A stretch of 24,343 nucleotides of DNA from an uncultured Prevotellaceae bacterium (GTDB lineage Bacteria > Bacteroidota > Bacteroidia > Bacteroidales > Muribaculaceae), in the NCBI GenBank assembly GCA_947254205.1, contig CAMYCE010000025.1, forward strand, positions 1 through 24,343. The letters run 5' to 3'. The translations under genes were made by a program, and so were the position numbers. Positions 15,131-23,717 of the stretch are shown in pieces. Position 1 is the stretch's first letter; every line of letters begins with the position of its first letter. The notes under the pieces were generated by a model. That model searched no databases and was not told the DNA's origin. It worked only from the letters and a program-made list of their open reading frames with translations.

Positions 15131-15144
15131 ACATGAATTTTGAC

Positions 15145-15152
15145 TATATTTG
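15145..15152 (+). promoter_or_regulatory. Putative promoter -7 box of the dCMP deaminase operon
   Basis: TATATTTG matches TAnnTTTG exactly, just after the dcp terminator. It would give a leader of about 100 bases before the ATG at 15259. A small CTCTT/AAGAG hairpin (15158-15175) lies at the leader start. No TTTG stands at the ideal -33 distance. Confidence 0.5.
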
Positions 15153-15258
15153 CAGTGCTCTTTTGTAAAGAAGAGTAAAGTCATCTCATTTAGCTAAACA
15201 ACTCACTGAAAATGAGACGAATATTTACAAAATATTTTACAATCTTTATTGCACAGGA

Positions 15259-15717
15259 ATGAACGACAACGGCGACAAAAAAACTCTATTAGACTCACGC
15301 TATCTGCGCATGGCAAGAGTTTGGGCTGAAAATTCCTATTGTGAACGCCGAAAAGTGGGCGCACTGCTGGTGAAAGACAAAATGATCATCTCAGATGGTT
15401 TCAATGGTACACCAGTGGGCTTTGAAAACGTGTGTGAAGATGAAAACGGCAACACACGCCCCTATGTGCTTCATGCCGAAGCCAATGCTATCACCAAAGT
15501 GGCACAAAGCCACAACAGCAGTAAAGGTGCAACCCTCTATGTGACAACCTCGCCATGCATTGAGTGCTCCAAGCTCATCATTCAATCGGGCATTAAGCGC
15601 GTGGTGTTTGCCGACATGTATCGGCTCACCGAAGGATTGCAATTGCTGAAAAGAGCAGGAGTTGAGTGTATTCACATCTCGGAAGAAGATGGCGAGTTAA
15701 AAGAATTTATTTTGTGA
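15259..15717 (+). CDS. dCMP (deoxycytidylate) deaminase family protein
   Basis: The 152-residue product is a zinc-dependent cytidine/deoxycytidylate deaminase. It has the catalytic H72-A-E74 motif and the zinc pair C100-x2-C103 in TTSPCIECSKLII, plus the substrate-side block DGFNGTPVGFENVCED, which is typical of dCMP deaminase rather than tRNA or guanine deaminases. It would convert dCMP to dUMP, feeding thymidylate synthesis. It is the first gene of a close plus-strand unit: the S41 protease starts 7 bases later, and a folate enzyme is third. The ATG at 15259 follows a modest purine stretch (CAGGA). Allosteric control by dCTP is possible but not decidable here. Confidence 0.92.
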   Translation: MNDNGDKKTLLDSRYLRMARVWAENSYCERRKVGALLVKDKMIISDGFNGTPVGFENVCEDENGNTRPYVLHAEANAITKVAQSHNSSKGATLYVTTSPCIECSKLIIQSGIKRVVFADMYRLTEGLQLLKRAGVECIHISEEDGELKEFIL

Positions 15718-15724
15718 TATTTCA

Positions 15725-17350
15725 ATGAATTCAAGTTTTAAACCAAGCTTCACATGGGTGCCACTGGCTCTTGCAGTGGCTTTAATTCTTGGCATACTAC
15801 TGGGTAGCCATTTCACGGTGCAAAAGTCAACCGACCTTGACCGCAAGCTCAACAATGTGCTGGGCATTGTGTCAAACGAATATGTCGACGACGTGAACAT
15901 GGACAGCCTTGTAGAACTCTCTATCCCCGAAATTTTATCCAATCTCGACCCTCACTCGGTTTATTTCACAGCCAAAGACTTCACTGCCAGCAATGAGGAA
16001 TTGAATGGAAGCTTCAGTGGCATAGGCATCTCGTTTCAAATCATGGACGACACCATTAATGTGGTGGAAGTGATACCGGGCGGTCCCTCAGAGAAAGTGG
16101 GCATTTTGGCCGGCGATAAGATTATATCGGTGAGTGGCAAGCAATTTGTGGGCAAAGGATTGAATGCCAATTCCATCAAAGAGCAACTGCGTGGCCCCAA
16201 AGGGTCGATTGTGAAACTGGGCATCAAGCGCAATAATAGCAGCAAAACGCTCATTTTCAACGTGAAGCGTGGCGACATTCCCATTAAATCGGTTGATGCA
16301 GCCTATTTGATAGACAAAAACACAGGCTATGTGAAAGTCAACCAATTTGCTCGCAACACCTACGACGAATTTATCACCGCTCTATCGTCGCTCAAGAACC
16401 AAGGTGCCAAGCGATATATAGTGGACTTGCGTGGCAATGGAGGTGGCTACATGGAGATGGCCATACTCATGGCCAATGAATTCTTACCCGCCAATCAACT
16501 CATTGTTTCGACCAAAGGACGCTACAAGCGCGACGAGTCGCAAGTGTGGAGCGATGGCAATGGCTCATATCAAGATGCCGAAATTGCAGTGCTCATCGAT
16601 GAATTTTCGGCCAGTTCAAGCGAAATTTTCTCGGGAGCAATACAAGACAACGACCGAGGGCTCATTATTGGGTGTCGCTCCTTTGGCAAGGGATTGGTGC
16701 AAAAGCAATTTCCGCTTGCCGACAATAGCGCAATTCGACTGACTATTGCACGATACTACACCCCCAGTGGCAGGTGTATTCAAAAGAACTACAAAGCAGG
16801 GCTTCTCTCCTATGACAAGGAATTGCTCAACCGATACAATAGTGGCGAGCTATATAACCGTGACAGCATTAAGCTCGACAAGAAGCAAATATTCAAGACG
16901 CTACACGGGCGCGTGGTGTATGGTGGCGGTGGCATTATCCCCGATATTTTTGTTGCCAAAGACACATCAGGAGTTTCTTCCTACTATATCAACGTGATTA
17001 ATGGTGGATTGCTCCAACAATTTGTGCTCAAATATGTGCAACGCAATCGCCACACCTTGAGTCAAGCCAAAGACTACAAGCAGCTCTTGAGGTTGCTCAA
17101 CGACAACGATGCCTTGCTCAACGACTTTGTCGCCTATGCCGCTCGTCATGGAGTGCCTGCTCGATGGTATTATATCGACCAATCGCGCAACTTGTTGCTC
17201 ACCGACCTCAAAGCTCTCATTGCCAGAGACGTGCTGGGCCAGTCGGCATTCTACCCCATTCTCAATCGCAACGATCGCACCATCGAAGCAGCCCTCAAAG
17301 CTTTTTCCAAGCATCAAGCCACATTCCCCATCATGTCGTTGGGTTTATAA
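15725..17350 (+). CDS. S41 family C-terminal processing peptidase (CtpA-like)
   Basis: The 541-residue product has an N-terminal membrane anchor or uncleaved signal (WVPLALAVALILGILLGSHF, about 11-30). A PDZ domain follows at about 95-180 (SGIGISFQ and GGPSEKVGILAGDKI), then the S41 catalytic domain with VDLRGNGGG, catalytic Ser297 in EFSASSSEIFSGA and Lys322 in RSFGKGLVQ. The 25-residue Ser-Lys spacing matches Tsp/Prc. It should act in the periplasm on the C-termini of envelope proteins. The C-terminal ~150 residues form the extension common in Bacteroidetes members. It is 7 bases after the dCMP deaminase gene and 13 bases before the cyclo-ligase gene. Confidence 0.94.
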   Translation: MNSSFKPSFTWVPLALAVALILGILLGSHFTVQKSTDLDRKLNNVLGIVSNEYVDDVNMDSLVELSIPEILSNLDPHSVYFTAKDFTASNEELNGSFSGIGISFQIMDDTINVVEVIPGGPSEKVGILAGDKIISVSGKQFVGKGLNANSIKEQLRGPKGSIVKLGIKRNNSSKTLIFNVKRGDIPIKSVDAAYLIDKNTGYVKVNQFARNTYDEFITALSSLKNQGAKRYIVDLRGNGGGYMEMAILMANEFLPANQLIVSTKGRYKRDESQVWSDGNGSYQDAEIAVLIDEFSASSSEIFSGAIQDNDRGLIIGCRSFGKGLVQKQFPLADNSAIRLTIARYYTPSGRCIQKNYKAGLLSYDKELLNRYNSGELYNRDSIKLDKKQIFKTLHGRVVYGGGGIIPDIFVAKDTSGVSSYYINVINGGLLQQFVLKYVQRNRHTLSQAKDYKQLLRLLNDNDALLNDFVAYAARHGVPARWYYIDQSRNLLLTDLKALIARDVLGQSAFYPILNRNDRTIEAALKAFSKHQATFPIMSLGL

Positions 17351-17363
17351 ATTCTAAAATAGC

Positions 17364-17927
17364 ATGGACAAGAAAGAACTAAGAAAACTCATCAGAGAAA
17401 AGAAAAAAGCCATGACTCCCGAAGCTATGGCACAAGAAAGCCACATGGTGTTTGACACTATCGAGGCTTTGCAAGCATTTAAAAACGCCCAAAACATCTT
17501 GCTCTATTACTCTTTGCCCGACGAACTTCCCACTCATGAAGTTGTGGAACGCTGGTCGCACATGAAAAATGTGTATCTTCCTCGCGTGAATGGAGAAGAA
17601 CTCGACATCTTGAAATATGACGCCAACAGCCTAAAAGAAAGCGATGACTACAAAATCGAAGAACCCGAAGGAGCCGAACTCATCGACCCCACTACCATCG
17701 ACTTGGTGATAGTGCCGGCTGTGGGGCTCGACAAGCATTGCCATCGTATGGGGCGTGGCAAGGGATTCTACGACCGCCTGTTGCCCAAGTGCAAAAATGC
17801 CTACTTGATAGGGGTGGCTCTCAACTGCCAGTTGCTCGATGAAATTCCGGTTGAAGAATTTGACATCAACATGTGTGGTGTGGTCACTGCTTCCCACATT
17901 TCGTTCAGTAAAGCCTACAAAAAATAA
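17364..17927 (+). CDS. 5-formyltetrahydrofolate cyclo-ligase
   Basis: The 187-residue product starts MDKKELRKLIREKKKAM and has the family's substrate block GRGKGFYDRLL near residue 132, preceded by VIVPAVGLDKHCHRMG. The enzyme (YgfA/Fau in E. coli) uses ATP to turn 5-formyl-THF into 5,10-methenyl-THF, clearing an inhibitory folate and returning one-carbon units. Pairing with dCMP deaminase in one transcript fits thymidylate and one-carbon supply. It starts 13 bases after the S41 peptidase and ends 18 bases before the RIC-like gene. The length and motifs are ordinary and the enzyme is cytoplasmic. Confidence 0.93.
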   Translation: MDKKELRKLIREKKKAMTPEAMAQESHMVFDTIEALQAFKNAQNILLYYSLPDELPTHEVVERWSHMKNVYLPRVNGEELDILKYDANSLKESDDYKIEEPEGAELIDPTTIDLVIVPAVGLDKHCHRMGRGKGFYDRLLPKCKNAYLIGVALNCQLLDEIPVEEFDINMCGVVTASHISFSKAYKK

Positions 17928-17945
17928 AGTCAAAACACACTTGCC

Positions 17946-18632
17946 ATGCCACTCATTCAGGGAAATACCGTGCTTTGCGACCTCATTGTTGAAGACCCCA
18001 CTATTGTTGCAGTGCTCTATCGCTTTGGAATCACTTTGGGAGTGGGCGAAAACACTGTGCACTCAATGTGTGCGAGCCACAATATCGACGAAACGTTTTT
18101 CACCACCATTCTCAACACCTATGTTTCGCCAGAATATTTTCCTGAGCGCACATTGTCATCGTTTCAAGTATCGGTCATTATCGACTATCTCACCAAGACC
18201 AATGCCTACTATGAGCAATATCAAATTCCCAACATAGAGCGACACTTCAACTTTTTGTTGCAAAAGTCGGTGCCCAACAACAACTTAGATTTAATGTTGA
18301 AGTTTTTTCACGAGATGAAAACCGAACTCCAACATCGCATTGAAGATGATAGAACCCGATGGTTTCCACAATTGCTTAAATGCCCTCCCATCACCACCCC
18401 ACCTACCCCCACAGCCAATATCACCATAGAAGATAGTCAAGACTCGATTGAAGATAAAATCGACGACCTCATCAGCATGTTTGTGGTGCACCTCAAGGGC
18501 GACTACAACAGCAACCTGTGCCAAGCTGTGCTCACAGCATTGTTGAGCATCAAAAAAGATATTACTCAAAACAATCGCATTCGCAATCGCATTCTCAGGC
18601 CTCTGTCAGATGTGTTATTGGGCCAAGCATGA
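17946..18632 (+). CDS. Degenerate RIC/ScdA-hemerythrin-like protein
   Basis: The 228-residue product resembles the RIC (YtfE/ScdA, repair of iron centres) family. The start LCDLIVEDPTIVAVLYRFGI matches the ScdA N-terminal domain, and a hemerythrin-like helical part follows, with IPNIERHFNFL and FFHEMKTELQHRIEDD then WFP. Key residues are changed: the usual FCCGG is LGVGE (31-35), the first helix has NAYY where a ligand His is expected, and the C-terminal H-x3-E block reads NNRIRNRILRP. His100, His122, His130 and His182 remain. It may bind a changed metal site or act as a sensor or partner rather than a nitric-oxide-damage repair protein. It overlaps the LuxR gene by ATGA at 18629-18632, so function is probably joint. 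I am confident of the fold, not of the role. Confidence 0.78.
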   Translation: MPLIQGNTVLCDLIVEDPTIVAVLYRFGITLGVGENTVHSMCASHNIDETFFTTILNTYVSPEYFPERTLSSFQVSVIIDYLTKTNAYYEQYQIPNIERHFNFLLQKSVPNNNLDLMLKFFHEMKTELQHRIEDDRTRWFPQLLKCPPITTPPTPTANITIEDSQDSIEDKIDDLISMFVVHLKGDYNSNLCQAVLTALLSIKKDITQNNRIRNRILRPLSDVLLGQA

Positions 18633-19165
18633 AACATGTAGCCATCATATTGACCGACACTTTGACTGCCTTGGGCATCAAGTACTTGTTGCACGAGAAC
18701 TTTCCTGCTTGTGCCTACACCTATGAATCGTTATCGCAATTTCAAGGAGAGAAAAAAGTGAATTTTGACCTGCTGGTCACCAACGGTCCCATTTTCTTGG
18801 ACAACCTGCAGTTTTTCTTGCCCAATAAAGATAAAACCATTGTGGTTTCGAGCGAATTGTGCTCCAGCATCGAGGCCAATCGCATCAATAGTCACGACCA
18901 AGAAGCCGGCATTGTCGACATTTTGAACAAGTTTCTCAAAGCAAGCGACAATCAAGAGCCTCAAGGCCGACTCACCCAACGAGAAACCTCGGTGTTGCAA
19001 CTTGTGGCACAAGGTTGCACCAACAAGGAGATAGCCGACAAGCTCAACATCAGCTTCAACACCGTGCTCAGCCATCGCAAAAACATCACGGCAAAATTGG
19101 GCATCAAGAGTGTGTCGGGCCTAAGCCTCTATGCCATGATGAATGGCCTCATCACAACCTCTTGA
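18629..19165 (+). CDS. LuxR/NarL-type transcriptional regulator with pseudo-receiver domain
   Basis: The 178-residue product has a C-terminal LuxR helix-turn-helix (about 115-178: LTQRETSVLQLVAQGCTNKE then KLNISFNTVLSHRKNITAKL). The N-terminal ~105 residues look like a receiver fold (MKHVAIILTDTLTALGIKYL), but where the phosphoacceptor Asp belongs they read FDLLVTNGPIF, and the acidic pocket is absent, so control by phosphorylation is unlikely. A longer in-frame start at 18518 lies inside the previous gene and is rejected. The ATG overlaps that gene's TGA (ATGA), implying coupled translation and a shared task with the RIC/hemerythrin-like protein. It is the last gene before a terminator hairpin. 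Target genes are not visible. Confidence 0.88.
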   Translation: MKHVAIILTDTLTALGIKYLLHENFPACAYTYESLSQFQGEKKVNFDLLVTNGPIFLDNLQFFLPNKDKTIVVSSELCSSIEANRINSHDQEAGIVDILNKFLKASDNQEPQGRLTQRETSVLQLVAQGCTNKEIADKLNISFNTVLSHRKNITAKLGIKSVSGLSLYAMMNGLITTS

Positions 19166-19200
19166 TAAAAACATCTACATTTCCCCCTCACACCAAAAAA

Positions 19201-19235
19201 AGAGTGCACGCACAGGTGGCGAAGCACTCTCTTTT
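19201..19235 (+). terminator. Probable terminator after the LuxR gene
   Basis: AGAGTGC (19201-19207) pairs with GCACTCT (19224-19230), followed by CTTTT and preceded by a run of A, about 35 bases past the LuxR stop codon. The loop is 16 bases and the U-tract short, so strength is moderate. Confidence 0.5.
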
Positions 19236-19244
19236 GAGGGACAG

Positions 19245-19454
19245 GAAGTGGCGGGTTAAACCCAAATCGGGCATTAGGTTTCTTTGTTTTTGTCAAATTA
19301 TTTTGAGGAGTTTTTGATTGATTTTGAGGGCGTTTAGCGGGCTAAACAACCGAAAAAGCAGTCAAAAAGAACCAAAATAAATGACAAAGGCAAGGAAAAG
19401 CCTAAGATCTTCTCTTATTGCGACCTAATGACCGATTGGGGTTAAACCCACTTC
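19245..19454. repeat. ~210-bp imperfect inverted repeat (MITE-like or bidirectional stem-loop)
   Basis: The left arm (19245-19337) and the reverse complement of the right arm (19342-19454) align along most of their length. Outer ends: GAAGTGG (19245-19251) with CCACTTC (19448-19454). GGGTTAAACCC occurs in both arms. AATCGGGCATTAGGT (19265-19279) matches the complement of 19423-19437 at 14 of 15 positions. Inner parts share a TTTGTCA...TATTTTG core. The centre is a perfect GTTTAG-CGGG-CTAAAC hairpin (19332-19347). The right arm carries about 23 extra bases between two TTAGG copies. The glgP stop codon and its last two sense codons lie in the right arm. There is no reading frame for a transposase. 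Confidence 0.7.
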
Positions 19455-22000
19455 ATGTAGGCAAAATCTTGACGGTGGGGCAACTCGTCGATCCATGGAT
19501 ACACCCTGAAGGCATAGCGAAACACACCCGAACTCTTGAGGGGGTGCTTCAATGTGTGGGTGACAATATCGCCTTCTTGACTCTCGATAGTAAAAGGTAT
19601 TGCCTCGGCAAACTTGCTTTCGCCATCTTCTTCGCGATAAATCACCAATTCCACACGCAAGTCGGTGCCCAACCCTGCAGTATCGAGCTTGATAGTAGCC
19701 TCTGTGATTTCGCCATTATTGGTGGCACTATTGAGCGAGTCGCTCAATTGAATATCAACAGCTTGCACCCTATCCCACAACTCTACTACCCTATTTTTCC
19801 AAGCCACAATGTGGCGCGCAAGAGCAAAGTTGTTGTCAACAAGCCGCTTGCAACGAGCTACTTCGGGGCTGTAGAACTGGTTGTTGTAGTCACGCAACAT
19901 GCGCGACATGGTGTAGTGTGGAGCAATAGTTGCAATCGACCGCTTAATGTATTGAATCCACTCGGGAGAATAACCAAGAGAATTTTTGGCAAAATAGAGT
20001 GGAATAATCTCATTTTCGAGTTTAGAATAAATAGTCGCTGCGTCAAGTTTGTCTTGCTGCGCTTGATCGGTATAGGTGCGCTCGGCAGTGAGAGCCCAAC
20101 CTGCTCCTTCTCGATAGCCTTCATACCACCAACCATCGAGCACCGAGAAGTTGAGCAAACCATTCATCTCGGCTTTTTCGCCCGAAGTGCCCGATGCCTC
20201 CAAAGGCCGAGTGGGCGTGTTGAGCCACACATCAACCCCGGTGAGCAATCGCTTGGAAACAGTCATGTCATAATTTTCCAAGAAAATGATTTTGCCCAAG
20301 AACTGTGGCATTTTACTCACTTCAACAATGCGCTTAATCAAGTCTTTGCCGGCTCCATCGGCAGGGTGAGCCTTGCCTGCATAAATGAATTGCACAGGAA
20401 ATTGCTCATTGTTCACAATTTTTTCCAAGCGATCAAGGTCGGTAAAAAGCAAGTGGGCACGCTTGTAGGTAGCAAAACGGCGTGCAAAGCCAATGAGCAA
20501 AGCATTGGGGTTGATTTTATCGACTATCGACATGATGCGCGTGGGGTCGCCTTGATTTTTGAGCCAACTTGCGCTAAAGTCGCGTTTCACAAAGCTGATG
20601 AACTTGTTTTTGAGCTTCATGCGCATGTTCCAAATTTCCTCGTCGGGCACATTCATGATGGGAGCCCATGTGCGCTCATCTTCTTGATGGTCGAGCCACT
20701 CTTTGCCAAACACCGAGGCATAATAGCTCTTCCACTCCGAGGCAGCCCATGTGGGCATGTGCACACCATTGGTCACATAGCTCACGTGCGACTCTTGGGG
20801 AGCAAAGCCTTTCCACACCCCTTGAAACATTTTCTTGGAAACCTCACCATGAAGCCAACTCACACCATTGGACTCCTGTGTGGTGTTGAGTGCAAACACG
20901 CTCATCGAGAAACGCTCTTGAGAATCGGGATTCTCGCGCCCCATGTTCATGAGGTCGCTCCACTCAATGCCCAACTTGGCAGGAAAATCTCCCATATATT
21001 TGCCAAATAGCCCTTCATCGAAATAGTCATGACCAGCAGGAACAGGAGTGTGCACCGTGTAGAGTGACGAGGCTCTCACAACTTCGAGTGCCTCGTTGAA
21101 ACTCAAGCCAGCACCCTGCACATAGTCGACCAAGCGTTGCAAGTTGAGCAAAGCGGCATGGCCCTCATTGCAATGATAGAGCTGACTATCAATGCCCAAT
21201 TTCTTGAGCAACAACACGCCACCAATGCCCAACAAATATTCTTGCTTGATGCGATTTTCCCAATCGCCACCATAGAGTTGATGGGTGATTGAACGGTCAA
21301 ACTCACTATTCATGTCAATATCGGTGTCCATGAGATAGAGTTTCACACGACCCACATTCACACGCCACACATGGGCATAGACAACACGCTGGGGATAGGG
21401 CACCTCAAGCACCATGTGCTGCCCATTGGCGTCGAGCACAGGTTCTATTGGCAGTTGATTGAAATTTTGAGCCTCATAGTTGGCAATTTGGTGCCCGTCG
21501 ATTGAGAGCGTTTGGTTGAAATAGCCAAAACGATACAAGAAACCCACAGCAGTCATGTCGACACCACGATCGGAAGCCTCTTTCACATAATCGCCTGCCA
21601 AGATGCCCAAACCACCCGAATAAATTTTCAAGGCGTTGCACAAGCCATATTCCATGCTGAAATAGGACACCGACGGATAGTTGCTATTTAAGGGTTGCTT
21701 CATGTAGTCGCAAAAATGAGCATGCACCGTAGCGATGCGCTTCATCATGGCTTGATTGTTCAAAATTTCATCGAGGCGCGTGGCCGAAATTTTTTGTAAC
21801 AGCATCACTGGATTTTCTCCAGTAGAACGCCATAATGCTTCATCTAAATCATGAAATAGAGATTTTGCTTCGCTATTCCACACCCACCACAGATTTCTCG
21901 ACAACTCATCGAGCATTTTCAACTTGGCGGGGAGTTCGGTTTTCACCGTTATGTTGCGCCACATGGGCTCATTGGTCTTGCTCACTTTAATTTTCATCAT
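19442..22000 (-). CDS. glgP: Alpha-glucan (glycogen) phosphorylase, GT35
   Basis: This enzyme releases glucose-1-phosphate from alpha-1,4-glucan using pyridoxal phosphate. The 852-residue product belongs to the shorter GT35 group (about 850 residues, without the eukaryotic regulatory N-terminus). Visible blocks are VSYFSMEYGL, IYSGGLGILAGDYVKEASD, YHCNEGHAAL, FARRFATYKRA and the PLP site EASGTSGEKAEMNG, with the probable Schiff-base lysine at Lys609. It lies 25 bases after glycogen synthase on the same strand, so synthesis and breakdown are co-transcribed. A second ATG directly follows the first (MMKIKV), and either may be used. The stop codon TAA (19442-19444) lies within the inverted repeat at 19245-19454, which may also serve as its terminator. 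Confidence 0.94.
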   Translation of the reverse strand: MMKIKVSKTNEPMWRNITVKTELPAKLKMLDELSRNLWWVWNSEAKSLFHDLDEALWRSTGENPVMLLQKISATRLDEILNNQAMMKRIATVHAHFCDYMKQPLNSNYPSVSYFSMEYGLCNALKIYSGGLGILAGDYVKEASDRGVDMTAVGFLYRFGYFNQTLSIDGHQIANYEAQNFNQLPIEPVLDANGQHMVLEVPYPQRVVYAHVWRVNVGRVKLYLMDTDIDMNSEFDRSITHQLYGGDWENRIKQEYLLGIGGVLLLKKLGIDSQLYHCNEGHAALLNLQRLVDYVQGAGLSFNEALEVVRASSLYTVHTPVPAGHDYFDEGLFGKYMGDFPAKLGIEWSDLMNMGRENPDSQERFSMSVFALNTTQESNGVSWLHGEVSKKMFQGVWKGFAPQESHVSYVTNGVHMPTWAASEWKSYYASVFGKEWLDHQEDERTWAPIMNVPDEEIWNMRMKLKNKFISFVKRDFSASWLKNQGDPTRIMSIVDKINPNALLIGFARRFATYKRAHLLFTDLDRLEKIVNNEQFPVQFIYAGKAHPADGAGKDLIKRIVEVSKMPQFLGKIIFLENYDMTVSKRLLTGVDVWLNTPTRPLEASGTSGEKAEMNGLLNFSVLDGWWYEGYREGAGWALTAERTYTDQAQQDKLDAATIYSKLENEIIPLYFAKNSLGYSPEWIQYIKRSIATIAPHYTMSRMLRDYNNQFYSPEVARCKRLVDNNFALARHIVAWKNRVVELWDRVQAVDIQLSDSLNSATNNGEITEATIKLDTAGLGTDLRVELVIYREEDGESKFAEAIPFTIESQEGDIVTHTLKHPLKSSGVFRYAFRVYPWIDELPHRQDFAYMKWV

Positions 22001-22025
22001 AATATATCTATAGAGTTTTGTATCT

Positions 22026-23687
22026 TTATTTTTTTGTTATCAATTGGTTTTTACCCACTATTTGCAATGCCTCGTCATAGGCTTCAACATAGTGTGCAAT
22101 AAATTGTTTCCACCCTGCCTTGCGCGATGTTTTTTGTGCCTTTGCTCGCAGTTTCGTCAACGAGTCGCTATCGAGCCTATAGCACTTGAGCAACTCTTGA
22201 GCAATGGTCACTATCGCCTGCTCATAGTTGGAGTCGGAACGATGAATCACACACACACCCGTGTGCTCAAAACTTGTGCCAACATGGTTTTGCACCCATC
22301 GGCCAAAACCTGCCAAATCGGTTGTTAGGGTTGGGACTCCAAAAGCTATGCTCTCAAGCGGAGTGTAGCCCCACGGCTCATAATAGGAAGGAAACAACGA
22401 GAGGTCAAATCCACACAACAAGTCATAGTAGGTCATGTTCAAGATGCCATCACTACCATCTAAATAGCAAGGCACATAGATGATATGAACACGTTGCGAC
22501 AGATCGTTGGAAAATCCTAACTCGTTGATTTTAGAAAAAATCAAGTCGCCTTGCGGTTCATGCAATTCATGAGTGACACATGGATTGGGAAGTCGTGAAA
22601 CTTGCCCTGCCACAAGAGCCTGCTGCAAGTCGCGACGAGCCCCGCGAGTCCAAGCTGGCACCATCACAAAAAGCAAAATATGGCGGAGCTCGTCAATTGG
22701 CTCGGTTTCAAGCTGGGTGCGCAACACGTTGAAGGAATCAAGCACCATGTCGAGCCCCTTGTTGCGAAATTCAAAACGGCCCGATGTTGCCACAAGAAAA
22801 GTGCTATCGCCATAATGTGCACCTGTGAGAGCACTCGCCACTTGCAATAGGTGTGCACGAGCTTCGGCACGGCACTGCTCTTTTTTCATGCCTTTGGGCA
22901 CAAACGATTGTTCAAATCCGTTGGGAGTGACACGAGGTGTGCGCTCAAGAAGTTGCTCACATTCACGGGCCGTGACATCGCTCACTGTGGTAAACACATG
23001 AGCCGCATGAGCAGCAGCTCGCTCAAGCGAGTGCTTGGACTGCATGTTGAGCTCCTGCGCCATTTGGTTGCCATTATAACCTCTCATATAGTCATATAAG
23101 GGCTTTCCATTTCCACAAATGCTGCGCCCCATGCTGGTGGCATGGGTTGTGAACACTGTGGCCACTTGCTTGAGATGCCGTTTCACATAGAGCAAGCCCA
23201 TGCCTGTGGTCCACTCATTGAAATGAGCCACCACATTTTGAGAAGAAGAGCCTTGAAAATTTGCAAGGCTTTCTATCACCAAAGCGGCACCAAAGGCAAA
23301 CATGCACGACTCGTCATAGTCGCCATAGGCGTGCAAAGAGTCTACCCCAAAATCGCGCCACATGCTACCATATAGTTCATCTTTGTGGGCATAGAGCGAG
23401 CGATAATCAACCAAAATAGCAACGGGGTGCCCGGGAACGTTCCATCGCCCCACCCTCACTTTAAGCCCATGAGGCAACTGAACCTGTTTTTTCCAAGCTC
23501 GCAACAAGGTTTTTGATTCAGTAAAAAAAGGAGACTCGTGCTCATGGTTCCACACATCGGGGCCAATGAACATCAACTTGTTTTTATATTGCCTGTGGAG
23601 TGAAGCTGCCTTTGTCGACAGCACGGCATAGATGCCTCCTATCTTGTTACAAACTTCCCAACTGATTTCAAACAACAAATCAACCAT
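22026..23687 (-). CDS. Glycogen synthase, GT3 (eukaryote-like) type
   Basis: The 553-residue product starts MVDLLFEISWEVCNKIGGIY. The Lys-Ile-Gly-Gly donor-binding motif lies close to the N-terminus, as in GT3 glycogen synthases, not the KTGGL of GT5 GlgA. Later blocks are YDESCMFAFGAALVIESL, VAHFNEWTTGMGLLY, VFTTVSDVTARECEQLL, RFEFRNKGLDMVLD and the catalytic-region SYYEPWGYTPLES. It extends alpha-1,4-glucan chains from a nucleotide-sugar donor; UDP- versus ADP-glucose use is not decidable. A longer frame from 23771 would run through the promoter box, so the ATG at 23685-23687 is chosen. It is first in a two-gene operon with glycogen phosphorylase. No branching or debranching enzyme is inside the window. 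Confidence 0.92.
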   Translation of the reverse strand: MVDLLFEISWEVCNKIGGIYAVLSTKAASLHRQYKNKLMFIGPDVWNHEHESPFFTESKTLLRAWKKQVQLPHGLKVRVGRWNVPGHPVAILVDYRSLYAHKDELYGSMWRDFGVDSLHAYGDYDESCMFAFGAALVIESLANFQGSSSQNVVAHFNEWTTGMGLLYVKRHLKQVATVFTTHATSMGRSICGNGKPLYDYMRGYNGNQMAQELNMQSKHSLERAAAHAAHVFTTVSDVTARECEQLLERTPRVTPNGFEQSFVPKGMKKEQCRAEARAHLLQVASALTGAHYGDSTFLVATSGRFEFRNKGLDMVLDSFNVLRTQLETEPIDELRHILLFVMVPAWTRGARRDLQQALVAGQVSRLPNPCVTHELHEPQGDLIFSKINELGFSNDLSQRVHIIYVPCYLDGSDGILNMTYYDLLCGFDLSLFPSYYEPWGYTPLESIAFGVPTLTTDLAGFGRWVQNHVGTSFEHTGVCVIHRSDSNYEQAIVTIAQELLKCYRLDSDSLTKLRAKAQKTSRKAGWKQFIAHYVEAYDEALQIVGKNQLITKK

Positions 23688-23717
23688 ATACTTTTTTTTA
23701 ACGTCTAATTCCTGATG

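Noticed and set aside
18518..18628. Longer LuxR protein starting inside the RIC-like gene
   Set aside because: The extra residues are Ser/Gln/His-rich out-of-frame sequence of the upstream gene, and the ATGA-coupled start at 18629 fits the receiver fold.
19418..21010. 530-residue plus-strand frame
   Set aside because: It is antisense to glgP, whose product is clearly recognisable; the His- and Cys-rich sequence is typical of a shadow frame.
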